A stretch of DNA of 19,412 nt from Betaproteobacteria bacterium (GTDB lineage: Bacteria; Pseudomonadota; Gammaproteobacteria; Burkholderiales; Burkholderiaceae), in contig RFXC01000060.1 in assembly GCA_009921765.1 (NCBI GenBank), positions 1-19,412 on the forward strand. The letters run 5' to 3'. The notes beneath the pieces were generated by a model, which did not search any database, was not told the origin of the DNA, and saw only the letters and a program-made list of their open reading frames with translations. The position numbers and the translations under genes were made by a program. Positions 6,988 through 14,594 of this stretch are shown piece by piece (positions within the stretch are counted from its first letter, which is position 1; every line of letters begins with the position of its first letter).

Positions 6988-8303
6988 TTGCCGAGCAGCA
7001 CCGAAGGCAGCCAGGTCGCGATCGGCGGGAACGTCCAGACCAGGCCAATCATCAGCAGCCCCATGATCACGTAAGGGGTGACCGCAGCAAAAATTTCAGT
7101 CGTGGGGATGGAAGCCGGCGCCACGCTCCGCATGGTGAAGAGCAGCATGCCGAAAGGCGGCGTGAGAAGTCCCAGTTGCATGCAAATCAGGTACAGCACA
7201 CCCCACCAGAGCGGATCCCAGCCATAGAACTGAACCAGCGGCATGAAGAAGGGCAGCGTAATCAGCATCATGCTGACCTGGTCGATAAAGCAACCGAGAA
7301 TCAGCAGAATCACAAGCATGCCGGCGAGCACGCCCCAGGGTGGAACGGCTGCATCGCGCACCAGCGCCACCAGCCCGTTGGTAGCCCCCGAGAACGACAG
7401 GATCTGCGAGAAGGTGGTGGCACCGATGATGATGAACAGGATGACGCCCGAGATCGCGGCCGTTCCCGTGAGCGCCTTGGCGAGCGATTGCAGGGTAAGC
7501 ACCCGATAAAGGAGCGACACCAAGACCGTAGCGAGCGCACCGATGGCTGCGCTTTCGGTGGGCGTGGCCCAGCCGGCCGACATGGCGGCAATGACCAGAA
7601 CGAAGATCAGGACCAGCGGCGTCACGTTGATCACCAGCGGGCCCCAGCGTGCCCAGCCCTGGTGCTCCTCGCGGCTGAAGCTTGGCGCAAGCGACGGGTC
7701 GCGATGAACACTCAACAGGATCCAGCCCAGAAACATGGATGCGAGACAGATGCCGGGCACCACCCCGGCAATCAGCAGTCCCGAGATGGAGATGCTCGCC
7801 AGACTGCCCAGAAGCACCGTGATTGCCGACGGCGGAATCAGCATATCCACGCCACCGATCGCCATGATGGGCCCCATGGCCATGCGCGGGTGATAACCCC
7901 GGCGCAGCATCTCCGGCAGGAGCAGGCTGCCCAGGAGGGCTGTGGTGGCAATGGTCGAGCCTGAGATCGCAGAGAACACGGTACCTGCCACGATCGCCAC
8001 CACGCTCAGCCGCGCAGGCACGCCTCGAATCGCACGATCGAATCCGTCGATCGCGCGAACCGCGAGCCCGGTATGAAAAAGCACCTCACCCATCAGGATG
8101 AAAAAGGGGATGGGCGTGAGCGAAAAATTGGTGATGGAAGCCACGCCGTTTCGGACCGCCTGCATCAGCCCCGCCTCACCCCCAAGGAACACCACGGCGC
8201 CGACGATATTGATACCGAGAAACGCAATGCCGGCCGGCAGCCCCGCAAGGAGCAGCACAGTCAGGATCCCGAAGAGGAGCAGCAGCCCTTGCCACCAGAT
8301 CAT
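6984..8303 (-). CDS. TRAP transporter large permease (DctM-type)
   Basis: This 439-residue inner-membrane protein is almost entirely hydrophobic, with the repeated helices and the family signatures of DctM, including FFILMGEVLFHTG, PSAITVLLGS and the late LLTPPFGMLLF motif. It forms the sodium- or proton-driven channel part of a tripartite ATP-independent periplasmic transporter. The frame is open further upstream, but the start is ATG at 8303 (MIWWQGLLLLFGIL). This start overlaps the DctQ stop in an ATGA and puts the first membrane helix at the N-terminus as usual. Together with the binding protein and small permease it probably imports the carboxylate that feeds the oxygenases encoded next in the operon; this link rests on gene order only. 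Confidence 0.92.
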   Translation of the reverse strand: MIWWQGLLLLFGILTVLLLAGLPAGIAFLGINIVGAVVFLGGEAGLMQAVRNGVASITNFSLTPIPFFILMGEVLFHTGLAVRAIDGFDRAIRGVPARLSVVAIVAGTVFSAISGSTIATTALLGSLLLPEMLRRGYHPRMAMGPIMAIGGVDMLIPPSAITVLLGSLASISISGLLIAGVVPGICLASMFLGWILLSVHRDPSLAPSFSREEHQGWARWGPLVINVTPLVLIFVLVIAAMSAGWATPTESAAIGALATVLVSLLYRVLTLQSLAKALTGTAAISGVILFIIIGATTFSQILSFSGATNGLVALVRDAAVPPWGVLAGMLVILLILGCFIDQVSMMLITLPFFMPLVQFYGWDPLWWGVLYLICMQLGLLTPPFGMLLFTMRSVAPASIPTTEIFAAVTPYVIMGLLMIGLVWTFPPIATWLPSVLLGK

Positions 8304-8785
8304 GCAGCCGCTCCCTGTTCGGACACCAGCCCCTCGGGATAAAGCATCCGCCGGCCGCATTCCAGCGCGAGGAGCGCAAAACCGATCGGGAAGGGAACGT
8401 AAAGCCACCACTCGGGAAAGACCAGCGCTTTCAGCACCACACTGCCCGCGGCTCGGCTGTCGAGTACCGTGAGCGTGCCGTACCAGGTGAGCACCAGACT
8501 CACGATCAGCCCCAGCGACGACGCCAGGCGATCGAGCCGGCGCTGACCCGCGGGCGAGAGCAACGCCCCCAACAGGTCAAGCCGCACATGCTGGTTGCGC
8601 CACATGAGCCAGGGGGCCGCGGCCAGTGTGGCAAGCGGCAGCGCGTATTCGGTGACTTCGTTGATCCAGGGAAGCGACCGAAGCCCGAGATTGCGGGATA
8701 GCACATCGAAGCACACCAGCACGGTGATCGCCCCGAAGGTGCCCGCTGAAACCGCACCACACGCCCGCATCAGCCAGGCATACAC
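8300..8785 (-). CDS. TRAP transporter small permease (DctQ-type)
   Basis: This is a protein of about 160 residues with four predicted membrane helices and the DctQ-like pattern WINEVTEYALPLATLAAAPWLMWRNQHVR, followed by a late FPEWWLYVPFPIGFALLALE helix pair. It is the small membrane subunit that pairs with the DctM-type protein. The start is uncertain. GTG at 8785 is preferred because GGGAG lies eight bases upstream. TTG at 8800 and ATG at 8770 are alternatives with weak or absent ribosome sites. It follows the binding-protein gene closely and overlaps the DctM gene by 4 nt, the standard P-Q-M order. Confidence 0.88.
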   Translation of the reverse strand: MYAWLMRACGAVSAGTFGAITVLVCFDVLSRNLGLRSLPWINEVTEYALPLATLAAAPWLMWRNQHVRLDLLGALLSPAGQRRLDRLASSLGLIVSLVLTWYGTLTVLDSRAAGSVVLKALVFPEWWLYVPFPIGFALLALECGRRMLYPEGLVSEQGAAA

Positions 8786-8810
8786 GCCGCGCGCTCCCAA
8801 GTGCGAAGCG

Positions 8811-9779
8811 TCAGGGAGCCATCAGCTGGCGAAGCTTCGGCCCATGCTGCGGGCTGGTCGCGATCACGCCCGCCCACCCTGCATCAAGTGACAGCTGCAA
8901 AAACTTCTTCGCCTCGGCCTCGGGCAAGCGGATGACCTCGATGCCAGCATCGGCCTGCCGTTTGGTTTCAGCCGGCGCCGCCTTGGTCGACATGTCGGCG
9001 TTGAGGCTTTCCAACCACTCACCCTGCTTTTCAAGGAATGCTTTCTGGGCAGCGTTCAACGCGTTCCAGCTCTTGGCACTGAAGATCACACCCAGCTCGA
9101 TGTTGTAGAAACCGGGATCGACACGGAACTTGGTCTTCTCGTGCCATCCAAGGTCAAAAATTCCCAACAGGGGCCATCCATAGCCATCGACCACCCCACG
9201 GTCCAGCGCGGTGTAAACCTCACCAGGAGCCACCTGCATCACCGACGCACCCAGCCGCGTGAAAAACTCGCGATAAATGGGGGCGATACGGATCTTGAGC
9301 CCGCTGAGATCGGCCTTGTCGATCCGCTTGTTGAGGTAGATGTGATACGGCACGCCGTCGCCGGTACGGGCGAAGTAGTAAAGCCCCTTCTCCATCATGA
9401 GCTTGTTCAAAAACTCGACCGTGCCGTTGCGACGCATCTCCGCCCAGGGTACCGACGCATAGTTCACCGACAGCGATTCGGGCGACACACTGGCAATGAA
9501 CGAGGTGGTGGTGTTGGAAAGGTCGACCACACCATTTCGGAGCGCCGCGCCCTGCTCCATGGTGGGAATCGCCTTGGGCCCCCCCAGGTAGTTGATCTGA
9601 ACCAGCCCCTTGCCCTCTTGATTCACCTTTTCGACGAAGCGCTCGAAATTTCGCGCGTAGGTGGTGCCTTCCTGAAATGCGTTCACTGCCCGCAAGGTCA
9701 CCTGTTGGGCCGAGACGGGAAAGACGGTGGACAGCAGCATCGCAGCGGCAGCCAGACCAAGCGTGTGACGTCGAATCAT
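8811..9779 (-). CDS. TRAP transporter periplasmic solute-binding protein (DctP-type)
   Basis: This 322-residue exported protein captures the ligand in the periplasm for the TRAP permease. A signal peptide is plain: MIRRH, then a hydrophobic core LGLAAAAMLLSTVFP and a VSA-QQ cleavage site near residue 24. The mature part shows DctP-family features, including KIRIAPIYREFFTRLGA with the conserved Arg that usually binds the ligand carboxylate, and APGEVYTALDRGVVDGYG. ATG at 9779 is chosen over an in-frame ATG at 9806 because GGAGG lies eight bases upstream and the signal peptide begins there. It sits 54 nt after the upstream dehydrogenase stop, the largest gap in the operon. The ligand is unknown; an organic acid is likely from family knowledge. 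Confidence 0.92.
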   Translation of the reverse strand: MIRRHTLGLAAAAMLLSTVFPVSAQQVTLRAVNAFQEGTTYARNFERFVEKVNQEGKGLVQINYLGGPKAIPTMEQGAALRNGVVDLSNTTTSFIASVSPESLSVNYASVPWAEMRRNGTVEFLNKLMMEKGLYYFARTGDGVPYHIYLNKRIDKADLSGLKIRIAPIYREFFTRLGASVMQVAPGEVYTALDRGVVDGYGWPLLGIFDLGWHEKTKFRVDPGFYNIELGVIFSAKSWNALNAAQKAFLEKQGEWLESLNADMSTKAAPAETKRQADAGIEVIRLPEAEAKKFLQLSLDAGWAGVIATSPQHGPKLRQLMAP

Positions 9780-9808
9780 TGGGGCATCCTCCGGGGGTGT
9801 TGTCATGA

Positions 9809-9824
9809 GCGGCGCGCATGCCGC
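9809..9824 (-). other. Small hairpin before the binding-protein gene
   Basis: GCGGC and GCCGC arms (9809-9813 and 9820-9824) flank a 6-base loop in the 54-nt gap between the dehydrogenase stop and the DctP-type start. There is no T-tract, so it is not a terminator. Such hairpins can set RNA processing or stability ahead of binding-protein genes; here that is a guess, and a chance pairing in GC-rich DNA is possible. Confidence 0.25.
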
Positions 9825-9833
9825 CTGTCGTTC

Positions 9834-10835
9834 TCAGGAAATTGTGTCACGGGATGCGGGTCGAAAGCCACCCGCATGTCGAAGCATGCCCAGGGTGCGG
9901 GACAACACGTCGCGCCGATACGCTGCCACATCACGCCCCGAATAGTCGTAAAACCCTCGGCCACTTTTCAACCCCAGCGCCCCGTCGGCGATCATCTGAC
10001 CGATCACCTCGGGCGCACGATAACGCTCGGCGCTGACCGAGGCCGACATCTCACGGCTCGCATGATGGAGGATGTCGGCGCCGCCAAAATCGATGAACTC
10101 CACCACGCCGATCGCGGCAAACCGCAGCCCCATGCCGTAGCGGGTTGCACGGTCGATTTCCTCGGCGGTGGCCGCACCCTCCTCGATCATGCGCGCAGCC
10201 TCGTTCATCACCAGCGCCTGCAGGCGCGGCACGATGTAGCCAGGCGTTGCGCCACAGACCACGGGGATCTTTCCAATCGACTCCATCAGCGAGCGCGCGC
10301 GCGCCAACACACCCGGATCGGTGCCAGGGTGAACCGACAATTCCACCACCGGGATCAGATAGGCCGGATTCAGCCAGTGAATGTTCAGAAAGCGTTCCGG
10401 ATTGGACACCAGCGGTGCCAGTTCGGTGACCAGAATGCTGCTGGTGGTGGAGGTCAGAATGGCATCGCAGCTGCACGCCGCCGACAACATCGAGAAGGCC
10501 TCGCGCTTGGCTTCAATGGTCTCGGGAACGCCCTCGAACACCAGAAGCGCGGCGGCCAATGCGTCGTGGGCCTCGTCGGCAAAGACGCACTCGATTCTGC
10601 CTAGCAGCACCGCCACCTGATCGGCGTCGAGCGCGCCCAGATCCACCAGCGCTGCGAGACTCGCACGAAGCTCGGCTTCAATCTCGCTCGCCAGGCGATC
10701 CCGATCGGCAGCCGAACGTGACTTGAGATCGATCAGGCTGACGCGATATCCCGCCCACGCAAAGGCGAGCGCAATGCTTCGCCCCATCCGCCCCGCGCCC
10801 GCTGCCGCAAACCGTGGACGGCCGGCGATGGTCAT
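9834..10835 (-). CDS. 3-hydroxyacyl-CoA dehydrogenase-family NAD-dependent oxidoreductase
   Basis: The 333-residue product has the two-domain 3-hydroxyacyl-CoA dehydrogenase build. An N-terminal Rossmann fold carries GAGRMG at about 13-18. A catalytic region IHWLNPAYLIPVVEL corresponds to the HxxNP...EV motif. The C-terminal helical domain includes CGATPGYIVPRLQALVMNEA and ends with LKSGRGFYDYSG. Relatives oxidise 3-hydroxyacyl-CoAs, but stand-alone members of this size also include carnitine dehydrogenase and lambda-crystallin/gulonate dehydrogenase types, so the substrate may be a free hydroxy acid. ATG at 10835 overlaps the upstream stop by one base (TGATG), and a GTG one codon earlier is possible. 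It is translated in tandem with the opine-dehydrogenase-like gene and probably acts in the same branch. Confidence 0.87.
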   Translation of the reverse strand: MTIAGRPRFAAAGAGRMGRSIALAFAWAGYRVSLIDLKSRSAADRDRLASEIEAELRASLAALVDLGALDADQVAVLLGRIECVFADEAHDALAAALLVFEGVPETIEAKREAFSMLSAACSCDAILTSTTSSILVTELAPLVSNPERFLNIHWLNPAYLIPVVELSVHPGTDPGVLARARSLMESIGKIPVVCGATPGYIVPRLQALVMNEAARMIEEGAATAEEIDRATRYGMGLRFAAIGVVEFIDFGGADILHHASREMSASVSAERYRAPEVIGQMIADGALGLKSGRGFYDYSGRDVAAYRRDVLSRTLGMLRHAGGFRPASRDTIS

Positions 10836-11911
10836 CACTGGGCTCCCTCTTCCAGCAATGTCGCGAGCGCCACCCGGCTGAGGTGCGCAAGGCCCAAGGC
10901 CTCGAAACTGCGGGCGCCCTTGCGCAGATCGCGACCCAGCCAGCCGCCGGCAATCGCGAGCAGCCCGTGCGACACCGGTGCGTCAACGCCTGCCCAACGC
11001 GCTACCGATGCAAGAAGCGACAGGCCCAGTTCGACGTCCTCGGTGACATATCGGTGATGGGTCAGATCGATGTGTTCGCGCCAGTCGCCCGACTTCTGGA
11101 GCTTTCGATGCGCGTCGCCATACATCCACCGATCACTGTTGTAGTGGTCGGCGAGCGGATAGTGGGGCGCCGGATAGCCCAGGGCCTCGCGCACCGCGAT
11201 CCGCTCGGCATCAAGTCGATCGGTCACCGCGCGAACCGCAGGCTGGGTGCCCTCGGAGTGGATATCCCAGCGGGCATGATGCTGGAGCGGGGCCGCATTC
11301 ATCACGACCAGGGGCGGATGGATGATTGGACCCGCGTTCATGAGCGCCCCGGACAGGGCGTTGCCACAGCCATGGACACTCGGAAATGCCTCGCGGATCA
11401 CGGCGAGCGCACGCGCACTATCTGAAAAAGGAAAGACACCGGTCGGAAGTCGGACCGCCCGAATCGTGACATTGACCTCGTTCGCCCCATGAAGCCGGGC
11501 GAGGTAAGGCAAGGTCCCGGTCTCCGCCCACGTGACCCGAGCCCGGCTGCCCGCCTCCGCCACCCACCGGCTCATCAGGTAGCTTCCAAACGTGCCAGGC
11601 GCGAGGAACACCACCTGACCGTCGGTCAGATGCGGGGCAGCCCATGTGGCGATGTCGCGTTGCGCTGTGGCCGGGGTGGGCAGCACGATCAGCTCTGCCC
11701 CCCGGATCGCGTCGCCGATGTCCTCGCACACCCGGTGAAGCGGCACCCGCCTGCTTCCGGCGGCATCTTTCAGCAGAATTCCGCCGGCTTCGCGCAGCGT
11801 CTGCAACGCCGCCCGATCGCGTCGCCAGAACCGTACCCGATGCCCCTGCTCCGACAGGTCGGCCGCCGCAGCGTGGCAGCCATGACCGCCCCCAAGAATT
11901 GCGATCTCCAT
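10835..11911 (-). CDS. Opine (octopine/nopaline) dehydrogenase-family protein
   Basis: First gene of the minus-strand operon. The 358-residue product begins with the NAD(P)-binding GGGHGCHAAAADLSEQGH at 7-24. It continues through ETGTLPYLARL to the family's C-terminal helical domain with MNAGPIIHPPLVVMNAA around H198, matching the conserved His of octopine dehydrogenases. Family members reductively join an amino acid and a 2-oxo acid, or run the reverse oxidation. In a catabolic operon an oxidative role on a secondary amine or hydroxy acid is reasonable, but this is inference. ATG at 11911 is chosen because the Rossmann strand starts immediately and GAGG precedes it by ten bases; the open frame extends upstream to 11950 without conserved sequence. 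A strong promoter lies about 60 bases upstream. Confidence 0.85.
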   Translation of the reverse strand: MEIAILGGGHGCHAAAADLSEQGHRVRFWRRDRAALQTLREAGGILLKDAAGSRRVPLHRVCEDIGDAIRGAELIVLPTPATAQRDIATWAAPHLTDGQVVFLAPGTFGSYLMSRWVAEAGSRARVTWAETGTLPYLARLHGANEVNVTIRAVRLPTGVFPFSDSARALAVIREAFPSVHGCGNALSGALMNAGPIIHPPLVVMNAAPLQHHARWDIHSEGTQPAVRAVTDRLDAERIAVREALGYPAPHYPLADHYNSDRWMYGDAHRKLQKSGDWREHIDLTHHRYVTEDVELGLSLLASVARWAGVDAPVSHGLLAIAGGWLGRDLRKGARSFEALGLAHLSRVALATLLEEGAQ

Positions 11912-11938
11912 GAGCAATGACCCTCTGAACCTGCTGTT

Positions 11939-11957
11939 GCGCCGGCACACCCGGCGC
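11939..11957 (-). promoter_or_regulatory. Perfect 7-bp inverted repeat in the operon leader
   Basis: GCGCCGG at 11939-11945 and CCGGCGC at 11951-11957 flank five bases. It lies between the predicted transcription start (about 11964) and the first start codon, so it would form a hairpin in the untranslated leader, ending 27 bases before the ATG. It has no T-tract. It could be an operator, an RNA-stabilising hairpin or chance. Confidence 0.4.
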
Positions 11958-11970
11958 AGGATGGCGGCGA

Positions 11971-11999
11971 ACCTTACGGACCCACTGCCGTGGTGTCAA
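11971..11999 (-). promoter_or_regulatory. Sigma70-type promoter of the catabolic operon
   Basis: On the minus strand a consensus -35 box TTGACA (11994-11999) is followed after exactly 17 bases by TAAGGT (11971-11976), which keeps the key T, A and T positions of TATAAT. Transcription would start near 11964, leaving a leader of about 53 bases before the opine-dehydrogenase-like gene. This is the only convincing promoter for the eleven-gene run. Confidence 0.65.
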
Positions 12000-12003
12000 C
12001 CAC
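11990..12003. promoter_or_regulatory. Candidate operator overlapping the -35 box
   Basis: The inverted repeat GTGGT-gtca-ACCAC is centred on the TTGACA -35 box of the catabolic promoter. TGGT...ACCA half-sites resemble those of GntR/FadR-type repressors, though the spacing is not the classical one. A protein bound here would block RNA polymerase. No regulator gene is in the window, so the binding factor is unknown. Confidence 0.4.
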
Positions 12004-12028
12004 ACCCTCGGTGAATTGGCTGCGCGAC

Positions 12029-12034
12029 TATAAT
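12029..12034 (+). promoter_or_regulatory. Perfect TATAAT -10 box for the lipid A modification cassette
   Basis: TATAAT ends 11 bases before the ATG at 12046. With the usual -10 to start distance, transcription would begin at about 12041, giving a leader of about five bases. No good -35 box is visible 16-18 bases upstream, and there is no ribosome site before the ATG, so an essentially leaderless message is predicted. Confidence 0.5.
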
Positions 12035-12045
12035 CGACGCCACCG

Positions 12046-13023
12046 ATGACCCCCGACCCTGCCGCCCCACCGGAGACCCTCTCCTGCATCGTTCCGTGCA
12101 AGAACGAGCGGGTCAACCTTGCCCGCCTCCTCCCCTTGCTCGCCGAGTCGCTCGCGCGGTGCGCCGGCCGGTACGAGATTCTGGTCGTCGACGACGGCAG
12201 CAGCGACGACACCGCCGCCTGGGTCGAAGGGCAAATCGAGGCCGGTACCGTGCCCGGATTGGTGCTTCTCAAACTGTCGCGAAACTTTGGCAAGGAGGCC
12301 GCGCTCACTGCCGGCCTTTCGCACGCGCGCGGCGAGGTGGTCGTCATGATCGATGCCGACCTCCAACATCCGCCCGCCATGATCGAAACCTTCGTCGACC
12401 ATTGGCGAATGGGCGCAGAAATGGTCTACGCGGTTCGCGAAGACCGGAGCAGTGAAAGCGCGTTCAAGCGCGCCGGCACCGGCATTTTTTACCGTCTTCT
12501 CAATGCCGCCGACCGGTTCGAAGTGCCACCCGGCGCGGGCGACTTCCGGCTCATGGATCGGAGGGTGGTCGATGCACTGCTCGCCATGCCCGAGCGCAAC
12601 CGGTTCCTGAAGGGCCTCTACGCCTGGGTGGGGTTTCGCACCGTAGCCCTGCCTTACACCCCCGAAGACCGTACCGTTGGCGTAACGCGCTACGGTCCGC
12701 TCGATCTGATCCGCCTGTCGCTCGATGGCCTTACCGCATTCACCAAATGGCCGCTCCGGGCGGTCAGCCTCGCGGGGCTTCTGCTCGCCATTCCTGCCCT
12801 CCTTTACGGCATCCTGCTCATTGCGAGCTATTTTCTTTTTGGAAACGATGTCTCCGGCTGGACCACCATCGTCGTGGGGCTCATGTTGTTCTCGGGCATT
12901 CAGCTGTTTTCACTTGGCGTGGTGGGTGAGTACGTTGGGCGGATCTTTGAAGAGGTCAAGTCCCGGCCACTTTTCGTAGTGTCGGCGCGAACCGGCCGCG
13001 GTCTGGAGCCCCCCGCCCAATGA
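12046..13023 (+). CDS. GT2-family polyprenyl-phosphate glycosyltransferase (GtrB/ArnC/DPM1-like)
   Basis: This 325-residue membrane-anchored glycosyltransferase transfers a sugar from a nucleotide donor to undecaprenyl phosphate at the cytoplasmic face. The GT-A domain shows SCIVPCKNE at 13-21, VVDDGSSDDT at 47-56 and the metal-binding DADLQHPP at 103-110. Two C-terminal membrane helices follow (about 240-265 and 275-300), then VVGEYVGRIFEEVKSRP, the usual tail of the GtrB/ArnC group. The start is the only one in frame before the first beta strand. The neighbours (ArnT-like transferase and YdjC deacetylase) suggest it makes C55-P-N-acetylhexosamine, like FlmF2 of Francisella or LgmA of Bordetella; the sugar is inferred from context. 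Its stop overlaps the next gene by 4 nt. Confidence 0.92.
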   Translation: MTPDPAAPPETLSCIVPCKNERVNLARLLPLLAESLARCAGRYEILVVDDGSSDDTAAWVEGQIEAGTVPGLVLLKLSRNFGKEAALTAGLSHARGEVVVMIDADLQHPPAMIETFVDHWRMGAEMVYAVREDRSSESAFKRAGTGIFYRLLNAADRFEVPPGAGDFRLMDRRVVDALLAMPERNRFLKGLYAWVGFRTVALPYTPEDRTVGVTRYGPLDLIRLSLDGLTAFTKWPLRAVSLAGLLLAIPALLYGILLIASYFLFGNDVSGWTTIVVGLMLFSGIQLFSLGVVGEYVGRIFEEVKSRPLFVVSARTGRGLEPPAQ

Positions 13024-14594
13024 ACGTCGGGCCACTGCGCACCGACGGCGAGGCGCTCCCTACCGCATTCAAGCTTGCTTGTCTGGCCTTTGCACTGACG
13101 TCATGCACCGCGTGGCTGCGGCCCCTGCTCCTTCCCGACGAGGGCCGCTATGCGGGGGTGGCCTGGGAGATGCTGCGATCGGGTGACTGGCTCACCCCCA
13201 CGCTCAACGGCTTGCCTTATTTTCACAAGCCGCCCCTTTTTTACTGGATCACCGCAAGCTCCCTGGCGGGTTTTGGCCTGACCGAGTGGGCGGCCCGCGT
13301 GGCGCCCGCCATCGGCTTTTCACTGGCGGTGGCAAGCCCCTACTGGCTGGTGCGACGCTGGCTCGGCCCCCGTCCAGCCAGCGTCGCCGCGCTGGCCCTG
13401 CTCGCCCAGCCGCTTGCGCTGGTGGCGGGCCAATACGCCAATCTCGACATGCTGGTGGCCGGACTGATCACGCTCACGATTGTCGCGCTCGCCCACGCGA
13501 CGCTGCAGATGGACAGCGACCCGCGCACAGGTCGCCCGGCGCTTCGACTGGCCTGGGCCGCCGCCGCACTCGGCGTACTTGCCAAGGGGCTGATTGGCAT
13601 CGTGATTCCGGCGGCCGTCATCGGGGGTTGGCTTCTGTTGTCGGGTCGCTGGCGCACCATCATCCGAACCGTCACCCGCTGTCCGGAAGGCCCAGTGGTG
13701 TTTGTGCTGATCGCAGCCCCCTGGTTCCTGCTGATGGAGCGCATTCATCCGGGCTTTCTTGATTATTTTTTCGTCTACCAGCACTTCACGCGATTTGCCA
13801 CCGGGGGCTTCAACAACCAGCAGCCGGTGTGGTTCTATCCGGCTGTACTCACCCTGTTTTCTCTGCCCTGGCTCGTATGGATCGCGCGCCGCGCGCTCGG
13901 TGACCGCCTGCCCGCAGGCCCCGAGCGCGACCTTGTGCTTCTCTGCTGGATCTGGCTTGCCGCTGTCATCCTGTTTTTTTCAATCCCCCGCTCAAAGCTG
14001 GTGGGCTATGTGTTGCCCGCGGTGCCGCCGCTTGCGCTTCTCGCTGCGGCGGGGCTGCGCGCCCGGGGCGATCCTGGTCCTGCCGCAATCCGTCTATGGC
14101 GTGGAGCGGCCGCATTCGGCATCGTTGGGAGTCTGGTCGCTGTGGTCGTGATCGCCTATCGACCGACGCCATCGAGCCGCGACCTCTCACGATGGATCGG
14201 AACCCACTCACAGCCTGGCGATGCAGTCTTCATGCTCAACCGATTCGATTTTGACGCGGGCCTCTACGCCCGCCTGCAGGCGCCTGTCCGCGTGGTCGAA
14301 CGCTGGAATGACGAGGCGTTCGTCCGAAGCCGCGACAACTGGCGCAAGGAGCTTGCCGATGCGCGGCGGTTCAACCCCGGCCTTGCCGAGCAGACCCTCA
14401 TCACGCCCGAGCGACTGCTTGCCAGCCTTTGCGCACAGCCACGCAGCTGGGTCATCGGTTTCTCGCAGGCCGATGCGAACCATCAGGCGCTGGCAGCTTC
14501 CGAGCGCGTGCGCGAATGGCGCGGCTCAACCCTCTGGCGCTTTGATGCTTCACGCCCAGCGTCGAAAGTGCTTTGCGAGAGTCTGCCGAAATGA
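13020..14594 (+). CDS. ArnT-like (PMT family, GT83) lipid A glycosyltransferase
   Basis: The 524-residue polytopic membrane protein carries the ArnT signature in its first periplasmic loop: LLPDEGRYAGVAWEMLRSGDW at 37-57, with the catalytic-region acidic pair D40-E41, followed by YFHKPPLFYW at 67-76. About 11-12 hydrophobic helices extend to residue 390, and a C-terminal periplasmic domain follows. ArnT enzymes move an amino sugar from undecaprenyl phosphate to the phosphates of lipid A at the periplasmic side, lowering negative charge and polymyxin binding. With a GT2 gene before it and a YdjC deacetylase after it, the donor is more likely C55-P-galactosamine or -glucosamine (FlmK/LgmB role) than aminoarabinose, since no ArnA or ArnB genes are here. 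ATGA overlaps link it to both neighbours. Confidence 0.9.
   Translation: MNVGPLRTDGEALPTAFKLACLAFALTSCTAWLRPLLLPDEGRYAGVAWEMLRSGDWLTPTLNGLPYFHKPPLFYWITASSLAGFGLTEWAARVAPAIGFSLAVASPYWLVRRWLGPRPASVAALALLAQPLALVAGQYANLDMLVAGLITLTIVALAHATLQMDSDPRTGRPALRLAWAAAALGVLAKGLIGIVIPAAVIGGWLLLSGRWRTIIRTVTRCPEGPVVFVLIAAPWFLLMERIHPGFLDYFFVYQHFTRFATGGFNNQQPVWFYPAVLTLFSLPWLVWIARRALGDRLPAGPERDLVLLCWIWLAAVILFFSIPRSKLVGYVLPAVPPLALLAAAGLRARGDPGPAAIRLWRGAAAFGIVGSLVAVVVIAYRPTPSSRDLSRWIGTHSQPGDAVFMLNRFDFDAGLYARLQAPVRVVERWNDEAFVRSRDNWRKELADARRFNPGLAEQTLITPERLLASLCAQPRSWVIGFSQADANHQALAASERVREWRGSTLWRFDASRPASKVLCESLPK

Noticed and set aside
9141..10604. A 487-codon plus-strand frame opposite the DctP-type and dehydrogenase genes
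   Set aside because: It spans two clearly real minus-strand genes and their gap, and is rich in His, Arg and Gly as expected of an antisense shadow.
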